Shown piece after piece: positions 55,540 to 64,000 of a stretch of 64,000 bases of DNA (position 1 is the stretch's first letter; every line of letters begins with the position of its first letter). The stretch is taken from contig CM077005.1 of NCBI GenBank assembly GCA_039090855.1, forward strand, positions 74,272,607 through 74,336,606, given 5' to 3'. Under the pieces are notes generated by a model, which was given only the letters and a program-made list of their open reading frames with translations, was not told the DNA's origin and made no database searches. The stretch is from Macrothele yani (Eukaryota > Arthropoda > Arachnida > Araneae > Macrothelidae). A program made the translations under genes and the position numbers.

Positions 55540-57096
55540 ATGGGTAAACGGGGTGATCTGATCAACTTAGATTTTGGAAGCATTGTCAGGGCAAGACAAT
55601 TGGGTCATTCTATTGTCCAAGTGGTAAGAACTCTAGGTTTCTGAGGGTAACTGTATCAAAGTTGTACTGCGAGTATACCACTGAAGAACTTACCAGTGCC
55701 CAGAGAGCAAGCGGTTTCCGACCACACGCCACTGTCGACTGAGGTCGACGTAAAATATCCAGTCTTATACAGACCGACTGCTTGGAAACGGCGGCGCAAA
55801 TCACATCCAGGTTAAATGTTGGAGACTCAAGAAGCGTCATCGAGTGAACGGCATGGCGCTCGTTGCGTACCCTGGTCTATGGAACCCCAAGCCCTACACG
55901 TGACCCACTTTTGACAGCTCGTCATCAAAATTACGCCTCGCCAGGTTCCGGGAACATCAAAACTGGATCTCTGCACAGTGGCACCGCGTCATGTAGTGAG
56001 ATGAATCCCGATTTCAGCTGTAGTGCGATAAATCCCGTTTTCAACTGTAGTGAGATGAATCCCGTTTTCAGATGCAGTGAGATGAATTCCGTTTTCAACT
56101 GTAGTGAGATAAATTCCGTTTTCAGCTGTAGTGAGATGAATCCCGTTTTCAGCTGCAGTGATCTGAATCCCGTTTTCAGCTGCAGTGAGATGAATCCGTT
56201 TTCAACTGTAGTGAGATGAATTCCGTTTTCAACTGTAGTGAGATAAATTCCGTTTTCAGCTGCAGTGAAATGAATTCCGTTTTCAGCTGCAGTGAAATGA
56301 ATTCCGTTTTCAGCTGTAGTGAGATGAATCCCGTTTTCAGCTGTAGTGAAAAGAATCTCGTTTTCAGTTGTAGCGAGATGAATCCCGTTTTCAGCTGTAG
56401 TGAGATGAATCCCGTTTCCAGCTGCAGTGAGATGAAACCTGTTTTCGCTGTAGTGAGATGAATCCCGTTTTCAGCTGTAGCGAAATGAATCCCATTTTCA
56501 GCTGTTGTGAGAAGATTTCCGTTTTGAGCTGTAGTGGGATGAATCCCGTTTTCAACTGTAGTGAGATGAATACCATTTTCAGCTGTAGTGAGCTCATGCG
56601 AAGGTGCAGGTGTGGCGTCGACATCATTTGGCCATGGCCCCGTAGTGCCAGTTCGGCTCTTTTCAAGGCGGTGGAGTCTCTTTGATGGTTTGGGAAGCCT
56701 TATCATGGGACACATCAGGTCACTTAGTATGTCTGCAGAGATCCTTAACCGCTGTGCCATACAAGCATGTGCTGGCTGGTCACCTACACACTTTCACGGC
56801 CTTCGCGTATCCTGCGGCCGATGGTATGTTGCAGACCGACAACGTATCGCCCCACCGGTCAGCAACCACCTCCCAAGATTCCCGGATTTAAACCCTGAGG
56901 AAGCTTTCTGGGATGCCGTGCAGCAGCACATCAGATTCATGGATCCTGAACCGACGTCTCGGGAGGATTTGTGGGCAATGTTGCAACCGGCATGACTGAA
57001 ATTACGTCCAAAAACCCTCCAGCATCTGGTAGATTCGATGCCTTGGCGTGTACCAGCTGTTTTTCGCTCTAGATGGGGACCAACACGCTATTATGA
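55540..57096 (+). pseudogene. Tc1-like transposase whose catalytic motif is a minisatellite
   Basis: Starts MGKRGDLINLDFGSIVRARQ. The N-terminal part is recognisable across frames to FREHQNWISAQWHRVM (about 55930-55992). The next codons should be WSDESRFQL with the first Asp. They read stop-stop-DESRFQL, and this 9-codon block is then repeated about 22 times (to 56596). After it the family text resumes with HAKVQVWRR, VSLMVWEALSWDTSGHL, MLQTDNVSPHRS (second Asp) and FPDLNPEEAFWDA (Glu). It ends SMPWRVPAVF near 57060-57096. Dead, but remarkable in structure. Confidence 0.87.
55990..56596. repeat. 27-bp minisatellite derived from the DDE motif
   Basis: About 22 head-to-tail copies of TAGTGAGATGAATCCCGTTT plus TCAGCTG, nine codons in the transposase frame (x-x-D-E-S-R-F-Q-L). 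Variants include ATAAATTCC, CAACTG and one 2-bp-short copy. The other frames give the apparent ORFs of 118 residues (+) and 194 residues (-), which are artefacts. Confidence 0.95.
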
Positions 57097-57099
57097 GGA

Positions 57100-58005
57100 T
57101 ATCTCTAATGTTTTGTCCATTGAGTGCATATCTGAATCTTAACCTGACAAAGAGACCATCTTTCTTTTCAAAAACGTTGTTTGTCTCCTCAAAAGTGAAT
57201 AGAAACGGAATTGAAATCTGTGCCATTTATATTTTTCTAATAAGATATCCAGGGGTGAGGAATGAGAATAAAACATAATTCACGAAATCTATTGACAGCC
57301 AGTTTCCAATTGCTATTAATGTTGAATAAAAGTTCGGGAACATTTCTACCTGGAAAAATGAAACAATGCATTTTGTCTATAAAATCAGTGAAAGCTGTCT
57401 GTCATACAGGGAAACAAATAGAAATTCGAATTAAGCCAACGAAGCACAATGTAGCGACGAAAATGATTTATTACCCTCGAAATTTCTGGAACGATGGAAC
57501 ACGCCACAGATAGCCTGCGGAGAAACTCAATGGAAGAAATAAAGACAAACTATACTCTGCAAACATCACACTCTGACATTTGAATAAGAAAAAAATCCAA
57601 GCGAGATGAAGGCCGTCTTCCGCAGATATGAAAACAATGACATCGTCTTTCTATTTCATATGACACGCAAAAAACCGTGATGGGATGGATGGATCTGCGT
57701 TTCGTGTTTTTTCCCCCTCCAACTCCGCCATACGTTCATTCTGTGTATTTCCTTTTGTCCTAGCTCCGAAACGTTTTGGATAAATGACAGTTCTCATTTT
57801 GCGATAGATTTTCCTTATTTCCTGCCAAACTGCGTGAATACCATAAGTGGAAATGCGAAAAACAGATTATCGTAGTTTATTCTACACACGTTTTCGGGGA
57901 TATCTAATGAATGTTTTAAACCATAGGAAGCACAGAGGACATCTATTCCACATGAATCGATACATAAACTGAGATTTTCCTGCTAACAATCGCAATGCTA
58001 TGGAA
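57100..58005. other. non-coding stretch
   Basis: An 83-residue open frame (57262-57513, +) has no recognised motif. No repeat structure seen. Confidence 0.4.
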
Positions 58006-58010
58006 ACATT

Positions 58011-58229
58011 TTTTTTTTCTGATTGCAGGTTTAACGACCACCGTGAGCAACTCAATGGGCTATAAGCATTCGCCCGTTCCTAATTTAGGGCAACTGACTC
58101 CAGGGAGGGGAGAGAGATAGTGCCGTAAGACAAACACACCATTCATGCCTCACAGGGATTCGAACCCGGTCCCCTTTCGGACGAACGATCAGAAGCCATC
58201 GCTTAGACCACTGCGCCACCGCTGCGACC
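58011..58229 (-). mobile_element. tRNA-derived SINE, well preserved
   Basis: Reverse strand: CGGTGGCGCAGTGGTCTAAG (A box), CGGGTTCGAATCCCTGTGAG (B box, about 58155), then the body and GGTCGTTAAACC tail with a T run (A tail) at 58010-58020. The most complete reference copy of the family in this window. Confidence 0.88.
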
Positions 58230-59547
58230 AATCGTTTTTAAAAGTACTTATAAAATCCAAAACAGATGTTAGTTAAAATAAAACTACATTCTGCAAATGC
58301 ATTTTTGGACTACGTTTTTGAATTTATAAGTACTTTTATAAATTCACTATATCTCGATGTGTAGGTCACATCGAGTTATAGGAAGAAATTAAATTTAAAA
58401 TTAAACAAAAAATAAAATGGCTGGACGCAAGAGACAGCAGAAATTAGAGAAAAAAATTTGAAATTCTAGTAAAACTTTTCTTTGCGCAGGATATTTTCGT
58501 CTGGTTTAAAGCATACCAAAGAAAGTTTAAAAGGCCCATAATTCGGAAAGCTACTTTCTGCTAAAATATGTGACGTACAGTGGCGTTCATAAGTTTACGG
58601 CCAGTATTTATCTTTTGTTAATTCTTTGAATTATTTTTTATTTTTAAATGTATGAAACCAACACCAATATATGGTATTGCCATTACAACAAGGAATTTAT
58701 TTTAAAGAAAAACAAAGATATCTCAATAATTTATATTGAGAAACTTATATTTTATAAAATATACAGGTGTTCCAAAACATCCGGCCGTATTGGTTCCCGA
58801 CAAAATAAAGATGTTGTAATAAAATAATAGTGCACAATAATCATACCTTGATGCCATACTCTTAGAAGCAATTACAGCAGCACAACGGCGTGTCATTGAT
58901 CCAGTAAATGGTTTAATATCGTCGAGGGTAAATTTATTCCATCCTTCCTTCAATTTTTGAAAAAAAATCGATCAAATTAGAATATTTATGTACATTCATA
59001 CGTTTATCAAGCTCGTTGCAAAGGTTTTCTAGGAAGTTTTCTTCCGACGATTGTGATGGCCACTTCATTACGCGACTAGTTTTGGCAGACATTTATGTCT
59101 TCAGAGTGTTACACATATGCTTAGGGTCATGATCGTGTGCTGAAATACCCAATATCTACTCAAATTTCTTCGCATAAATTTTCTTCTAAAATATCACCGT
59201 ACATTGCTCCGCTTATCTTACTGTGGATTTGTACTAAAGGACCAACGCATTTGGAAAAAACGCTTCTCAAAGCATCATATGTTCTCCGCCGCGCCGTACT
59301 TTATTATAGGAATTAGGTATTTCGAATCGTATCTTTTGCATCGAGGTTTTCGTACGTACTTTCTTCCATCACTTCCGAAGATGTTAAATTCTGATTCATT
59401 GAAAAAAAGACTTTGCTCTCCAATCTTTATGTATCTTAGCAAACTCCTGCCGGGTCCTTTGATTGATTTCACTAATAAAAGTTTTGCTCACGTCAACTCT
59501 ACCAAAAAGTACCACGTCATCTAGACGCCCGGAAACTGTGATACAGC

Positions 59548-59711
59548 TGTGACGTGCCTGCTCCGCAGGACGCACATCAGATAAAGGCAGATAGTAGTGA
59601 AAGCACATGCCAGTGTAGTATAGTGGATTGCACTCGGAGCTCCGGAGCCGAGAATTGAGAGTTCGAATCCCGGGCCTCGCATAAAAAGTGATGGAGAAAT
59701 TTATTTCGTCA
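59548..59711 (+). repeat. 5' LTR of TRIM, tRNA-like inside
   Basis: Contains GCCAGTGTAGTATAGTGGAT (A-box like), an anticodon-stem-like CTCGG...CCGAG and GAGTTCGAATCCCGG (B box). Confidence 0.72.
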
Positions 59712-59714
59712 TAT

Positions 59715-59726
59715 TGGCGCCCGAAC
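59715..59726 (+). promoter_or_regulatory. primer binding site (tRNA-Lys type)
   Basis: TGGCGCCCGAAC, 12 of 12 with the usual lysine-tRNA primer site, three bases past the LTR end. Confidence 0.7.
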
Positions 59727-59957
59727 TTCAAAGATGACCTGGCTGATAGGTTTCTCCCAATGATGTGATGTTCTTTCCACACAGCGAGACAGGAAGAATG
59801 AGAATCCCTTCTTCAGTGCTTCGAAAAAATAAATCAGTATGATGTTACGTTCCACACAACAAATTGTCTGGGATTTCTCAAATGTATGTTCTTCATCGGA
59901 TGACTGCCTACAGCGACACACGGTCCACGCTGACCCGTGGGCCCGGACCTCTTTCGC

Positions 59958-59969
59958 GGGAAGGGGAGA
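59958..59969 (+). promoter_or_regulatory. polypurine tract
   Basis: GGGAAGGGGAGA directly before the TG of the second LTR, the plus-strand primer position of LTR elements. Confidence 0.7.
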
Positions 59970-60112
59970 TGTGACGTGCCTGCCCCCAGGTCGCTCATGA
60001 GATAAAAGCAGAAACAGTGAGAGCACATGCCAGTGCAGAATAGTGGATAGCACTCGCAACTCCGGAGCAGAGAGTTGTGGGTTAGAATCCCGCCCCTGGC
60101 ATTACTTCGTCA
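59970..60112 (+). repeat. 3' LTR of TRIM, tRNA-like inside
   Basis: Aligns with the first LTR: TGTGACGTGCCTGC, GCACATGCCAGTGCAG, ATAGTGGATAGCACTCGC, GTGGGTTAGAATCCCGCC. Somewhat shorter (143 against 164 bp). Acceptor-like ends TGCCAG/CTGGCA pair. Confidence 0.72.
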
Positions 60113-60975
60113 TACTGCTTACACCAGCAAGAGTTTCCTGTGCAATTTCAACAGCAGTTGACTTTCGTTTAATTGTTCGGTCGACTTGATTCGTGGCTTT
60201 TCACTTCGTGACGTGTCTTGAATTTCATATCCAGCTCGATACTTTGTTTAAATATCGTTTACTGTGGATTTTCCTATCGACAGAGGTTCAGCTATCACAC
60301 TGGAGGATATTCCATCTCGCGATAAACTAACCACTCTTTTACGTAAATGAATTTTCGACCAACACTTCATTTTCAACTACCAAGATACGTTTCTTAAACA
60401 CGAAACGTTCAAACATCCTTTGCTGAGAGCAGTAGGTGAAAAACAGTAAATTTAACTTAGTGGCCGGGAACTTTTGAACATGTGCAAATTGTGACCCTTA
60501 GCAACAGCTGCATTAAGTAGCCAAAGATGACTGTGTAACGGGCATTGATTAGCATATTCCTTCCTTTTGAGTCTGTCAGATATCTTCTTTAACACATTTT
60601 TCTGGAAAAAGTAATCAGACGTTTACCTGGCAGGAAATTTATGAACACCACTGTATATCTTCCAAACGGGATTTGTCTAATTACCAAATGAAATTCAATT
60701 AATTATATTTAACTAGAACTTTATAATAATTATTATAAGCATCTGTGCCTTTTATGTAATTTTAACTGAAATCGAAAAAGCGTAAATCTATTGGACAAAT
60801 CAATTAAAAATCCAAGAAAGTGAAAATATTAAGAGAACCTTCCTCAACAGCATGAATTTCGGAATGCCCCCCCCCTCTTAAAAGCAAAGATCTATTTCTC
60901 AAATCAATCCAAAATCCAAGAACAATGTTCTAAAGACACTGGTCCAGAAGCTGATTCATGTATTTTTTTTTTAAA

Positions 60976-61003
60976 CCCGGACAACGCCGGGCACCTACGC
61001 TAG
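60976..61003 (+). repeat. Helitron-type 3' terminus
   Basis: CCCGG, 6-nt loop, CCGGG, 8 nt, CTAG, then T: the same geometry as at 9805-9832 on the other strand. Upstream DNA (60660-60975) is AT-rich and non-coding, so this would be a non-autonomous element. Confidence 0.6.
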
Positions 61004-61009
61004 TAGTTC

Positions 61010-61335
61010 GTATACAAAGGTTATCCCAAAACAACTGAGATTGTTTTTATAAGAAAAAATACGAATGAAAAAAGTATTAATAAAAAAAAATGCGAATACT
61101 TTAATTATGAATGAAATGGTCATCGTTTTTGGAATAATATCCATTGCATCGTATACAGGCATCCCAATGCCCCCCCCCCCCCGCCTTTTGATTGTCTTTT
61201 GGAATTCTTCTGAAATGCTGTTGAAGCACCCCAGCGCAGCTGTAATAAGTTATTGATCAGCCTGAAACTGTCGTTCCCGTCATATCTTTTTTAAAATGGA
61301 GAGCAACCAGAAGTCACATGGTGACGTCTAGACTA
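61010..61335. other. spacer with a poly-C run
   Basis: A run of about 14 C at 61170-61183. No other feature. Confidence 0.5.
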
Positions 61336-62013
61336 CTAGGGGTGTTCAAATGAAAAGGTACGAAACGTCATAAGAACGTAACCGTTAACATATTTGCCTA
61401 TGCCGCTATGGGAGAACGTAGCGACACATCTAGGGATGCGATTGGAGTCGCCGGCGTGGATCGGAGCATGCGCGGGCGCCCGCATGCGCAGGAGAGAGCA
61501 GAGGCTCTTATAAAGAGCGCCGTCCAATTGACTACTTGTTGAATTCCTCCAGCACAGACGAACCATTAACTCCGATGTGTACTGTGAGACACTCCGAAGC
61601 CTACGCAGGTCCATCAAGAACAAAAGACCGGGGCTGCTCACGGAGGGTGTGGTTCTGCTCCATGATAACGCGCGTCCACACGTCTCCAGGATCACACACG
61701 CGGAACTGGCCAAGTTCCAGTGGGAGCAGCTTGACTATCCGCCCTACAGCCCGGACATGTCGCCCTGCGATTTCCATGTGTTTGGTCCCCTGAAAGAACA
61801 TCTGAAAGGGAAGCGCTTCCACTCGGACGACGAACTCAAGGACGCTGTGCAGGACTGGGTCTCGTCACGGCCACAGTAATTCTGGGAACAAGGAATCATT
61901 CGGCTCGTTAATCAATGGGATCGTTGTGCTACGGCCTATGGTGTATACTTTGAATAAAGTCTTCATTTATACCCACAGTGTCGTTTCGTACCTTTTCATT
62001 TGAACACCCCTAG
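61336..62013 (+). mobile_element. mini-mariner with perfect 32-bp inverted ends
   Basis: Left end CTAGGGGTGTTCAAATGAAA..., right end its exact reverse complement over 32 bp, with TA flanking both sides. 678 bp: a GC-rich leader with a TATAAAG box near 61510, a deletion junction near 61527, then the transposase C-terminal half. The perfect ends suggest recent movement with a helper transposase. Confidence 0.92.
61527..61957 (+). pseudogene. mariner transposase C-terminal half
   Basis: Reads LVEFLQHRRTINSDVYCETL, then SIKNKRPGLLTEGVVLLHDN with the second Asp of [28 protein letters not shown] carries the third Asp. A TAA at 61877-61879 interrupts SSRPQ-FWEQGIIRLVNQW, where relatives usually have Glu. 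It then ends GVYFE with a stop at 61955-61957. The DNA-binding half and first Asp are missing. The open text is otherwise clean, unlike older copies here. Confidence 0.88.
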
Positions 62014-62014
62014 T

Positions 62015-62660
62015 ATATACAGGTTAATATTCATTTTCTCCAAATAAGAAACGAACAGAACTTGCCATGTCCGGCCTTGCTTTGGGCCGCGCGTGAAAAG
62101 AAATGGGAAACACAACTTGGAAAAACTCGTTTCATGCCCAAATGCTCGGTTAAAATTCAGTGAGTTGATGATTTTGAAATGTGAACCATATTTTCATTAT
62201 CTCAAATTGATAGATGTCTATCTTCCCGTATAATAACACTTATTGTATTGATGTTTATTTCCGTAACACTTGTTGAAGTTCTTCCTGTATTCGCGATTGA
62301 AGCTGCCGACTCACGATCATGCATAAATTCTTTATGGCATCTGTAAATTGTTAATTTTCCTAATCATTCATCTTTAAAAGCCTCTTGCATAAGACGGAAA
62401 GTCTCTCCGACAGACTTCTTCGGTTGACAGCAAAATTCAGTGACGCCTCTTTGTTCCTTTTTCACATCCATTCCTTTCGAAAAATCACTGAGCGAAAGCA
62501 CGTGCTAGGGGTTCACCAAACAACGCGTATTAAACCGCGCACTACTGACGACGCATGAATGATGAACAGGTTTGGCCGGTTGCTATAGTTACTACAGCAT
62601 CTACCGTTTTTTCGAGACTTGCGCCAAGGTCGAACGCAGTATTGAACAATTTTTTATAAA
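62015..62660. other. non-coding stretch
   Basis: No recognised feature. Confidence 0.4.
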
Positions 62661-62760
62661 AATATACTCAGTTGTTTTGGGACAAGCTATATAATTCATC
62701 AGCGACATTCTGTTCATCCCTGTCCAGTAAGGTGGAGCGAAAGAACCTTTTTTCGAAATC

Positions 62761-62969
62761 CATATTGCCTGACTCATTATTAGGTTCCAAATGGGCTAGA
62801 ACAAATTGTCACCAAATTTTAGCCCAGAATATTGTCATCTTGAGGTTCAACAACTCAAGTGAATATTTATACTTTATCAAAATCGACACTGTCAGTGCGA
62901 GAAATTGCTTCCCACACCAAAATAGCCAAAATCAGGCAATAATTCATATTGCCTGACTCATTATTAGGT
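62761..62969. repeat. 25-bp direct repeat pair
   Basis: CATATTGCCTGACTCATTAT plus TAGGT occurs at 62761-62785 and 62945-62969, 184 bp apart, at the start of the unknown gene family below. Confidence 0.95.
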
Positions 62970-64000
62970 CGGCTGCTATCATTGCGTCTTCTGTGCTTAA
63001 GGATGTGGGGATTGTATCTAAAGAGAGTACAGCTACAGTTATTGACAGGAGTAAGCTGAGGAGAAAACGTCGGAAGGTACGGTCCCAGCTTGCGTCTACA
63101 TCTACACAAATAGTCAGTCTTTGGAAGACATCTAATTTGATGGGAGGAAGGACAAAACCATAGTATATGCGAAAAAAGGAAATTCTTCCTACAGGACTAC
63201 AGGTGTGGAAGAGCATATTGGTATTTTGTCAGAGCCTCGATCTGTTTATATAGGACATGTAACTGCGGATTCTGGGTCCAGTGCAGATATTACACGAAGC
63301 ATCATCTACTTCGTTACACAGAAAGAGATTTCAATTTCTAACCTGTTTGCTGTTGGCTGTGATGGAACGAACGTCAACACTGGGAATAAAAATCCCTGGA
63401 AACGTGTGAAACCCTTGCCGTGACAAGTTATGTCCCTATTCCAGCTGCTCTGCCAGAAATTGACAAAAGAGACCTCAGTACAGACCAAAAATATCTCCTT
63501 GATATTTCTAGGGCAGTATCCTCGGGGAGTGCCAAACTTAGCAAGCAGGAGTCCTGGGAAGATGGCCCACTCAAGATGGCTCACTACAGCCAACAGAATT
63601 CTTCGCCTTTACGTATCAACCGCAGGACCACCAGATGACTTAAAGCTCCTAGCAGAATATTTTTTAAAAGTTTATGCGGAATCCTGGTCTGAAATAAAGA
63701 AAATCCCAAGAGCAACTCATGAAGCACGCCATCTTCACGGAATGATAAAGAAAAGTTCATTCTTGCCAGAAGAGTTTAAGGCAATCGTGCACGAAGTTAT
63801 TCAGAGGAACTGTTATTTTGTTCACTCTGAAAACATTCTGTTGGCGATGCTGGAAGATGAAAGAGCACACATTCGAGAACTTGGCCTGAGAAAAATACTG
63901 AAAGCAAGAAAAACTGACTGGAAGGGGGAAATACGCCATTTTGAGCTTCCCAAATCGAATTTCAAAGCAGAGGAGTATTTTGAGATGATACGCTGGGACA
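62940..64000 (+). pseudogene. second repeated arthropod family of unknown function (runs off the window)
   Basis: Begins SAAIIASSVLKDVGIV, then VIDRSKLRRKRRKVRSQL (62975-63100). After frame changes it gives VEEHIGILSEPRSVYIGHVT (63203) and LFAVGCDGTNVNTGNK. A deletion near 63415 is followed by LPEIDKRDLSTDQKYLLDIS. From about 63556 one frame is open to the window end: KMAHSRWLTTANRILRLYVS, FLPEEFKAIVHEVIQRNCYF, ERAHIRELGLRKILKARK, EEYFEMIRWD. I recall many near-identical unnamed proteins of this kind in arthropod and cnidarian genomes, which suggests linkage to a mobile element; no function is known to me. The CDGTxVNTGNK text is the most conserved mark. Confidence 0.65.

Larger units (their letters stand above)
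59548..60112 (+). mobile_element. TRIM-like miniature LTR element with tRNA-like LTRs
   Basis: Two direct repeats (59548-59711 and 59970-60112), each starting TGTGACGTGCC and ending CGTCA, flank 258 bp of non-coding DNA. Three bases after the first repeat comes TGGCGCCCGAAC (59715-59726), the complement of the tRNA-Lys 3' end and a standard primer binding site. Immediately before the second repeat is a polypurine tract GGGAAGGGGAGA (59958-59969). Flanks TACAGC / TACTGC look like an imperfect target duplication. No gag or pol. Confidence 0.75.
58800..60400 (-). pseudogene. Tc1-like transposase split by the TRIM
   Basis: The N-terminal text (traces of SIGKSTVNDI, TSRSEKPRIKSTEQLN) lies at 60150-60400. 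After the TRIM, GRVDVSKTFISEINQRTRQE, FAKIHKDWRAKSFFQ follows. The first-Asp block reads FNESEFNIFGSDGRKYVRKP (59385-59430), so Asp is now Asn. The tail WNKFTLDDIKPFTGSMTRRC lies at 58890-58945. The second Asp block is not readable. The family text differs from all other Tc1 copies here. Confidence 0.78.
58578..60653 (-). mobile_element. Tc1-like transposon carrying a nested TRIM
   Basis: The left end CAGTGGCGTTCATAAGTTTA (58578) pairs with the right end, reverse complement CAGTGGTGTTCATAAATTTC (ending 60653). TA flanks both sides. 2076 bp, of which 565 bp is the nested LTR element; the rest fits a usual 1.5-kb Tc1. Confidence 0.85.

Noticed and set aside
719..56596. CRISPR-like arrays
   Set aside because: The repeats are directly tandem without unique spacers, and the genome is eukaryotic.
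55863..56760. 118-residue (+) and 194-residue (-) repetitive ORFs
   Set aside because: Out-of-frame or antisense readings of the 27-bp array; only the DESRFQL frame is meaningful.
59548..60112. Reading the two direct repeats as two separate SINE insertions
   Set aside because: A primer binding site and a polypurine tract at exactly the expected places favour an LTR element, though this alternative is not excluded.

Overview
The window looks like a piece of an animal nuclear genome, most likely an arthropod. I see no operons, Shine-Dalgarno sites or dense long ORFs. Instead it is packed with decayed transposable elements of types common in insects and arachnids: Tc1/mariner DNA transposons, RTE and R1-like LINEs, Penelope-like and Helitron fragments, and tRNA-derived SINEs. 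No intact host gene was recognised. Species assignment from sequence alone is not possible.

Layout. 1-3 kb: a Tc1-like transposase relic (-) carrying a 32-bp minisatellite, then a mariner/IS630-type relic (+). 3.3-7.6 kb: an R1-like LINE fragment and a long RTE-type reverse transcriptase relic. 7.8-15.6 kb: Tc1 fragments, a complete-ended Tc1 element, a Helitron end with a helicase fragment, a small TIR element and two copies of one mariner family. 16-17.9 kb: another Tc1 plus a SINE with target-site duplication. 18.2-22.7 kb: a large element with short inverted ends and arrays of ~155-bp repeats in a trimeric order, interrupted by a retroelement fragment. 23.6-30.2 kb: four more Tc1/mariner relics and minisatellites. 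30.5-33.3 kb: a Penelope-like 3' end running into a 2.2-kb minisatellite. 33.3-41 kb: mostly featureless AT-rich DNA with SINE relics. 41-42.5 kb: the best-preserved Tc1, with its catalytic triad intact. 42.6-44.8 kb: a pseudogene of a repeated arthropod family of unknown function, split by a fold-back element. 45.5-50.9 kb: a Tc1 relic, then a second RTE copy (endonuclease plus RT) split by a second array-bearing TIR element, itself holding a tRNA-like hairpin element and a fold-back element. 51-51.5 kb: a near-perfect palindrome with a tRNA-like sequence in each arm. 52.5-57.1 kb: a SINE-derived minisatellite, a Tc1 relic with a SINE inserted in it, and a Tc1 whose catalytic motif has become a 27-bp minisatellite. 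58-62 kb: a SINE, a Tc1 interrupted by a miniature LTR element (TRIM) with tRNA-like LTRs, a Helitron end and a short mini-mariner. 62.9-64 kb: the start of another repeated arthropod protein family of unknown function, running off the window.

The themes worth attention are: (1) minisatellites repeatedly nucleating inside transposable elements, once from the DDE catalytic motif itself; (2) non-autonomous elements that combine tRNA-like sequence with unusual architecture (a palindromic, apparently retroposed hairpin element and a TRIM with tRNA-like LTRs); (3) two TIR elements armed with ~150-bp tandem arrays. The parts do not act together as a pathway. The window reads as layered, nested mobile DNA. 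All family calls rest on motif recognition by eye; no alignment or database search was run.
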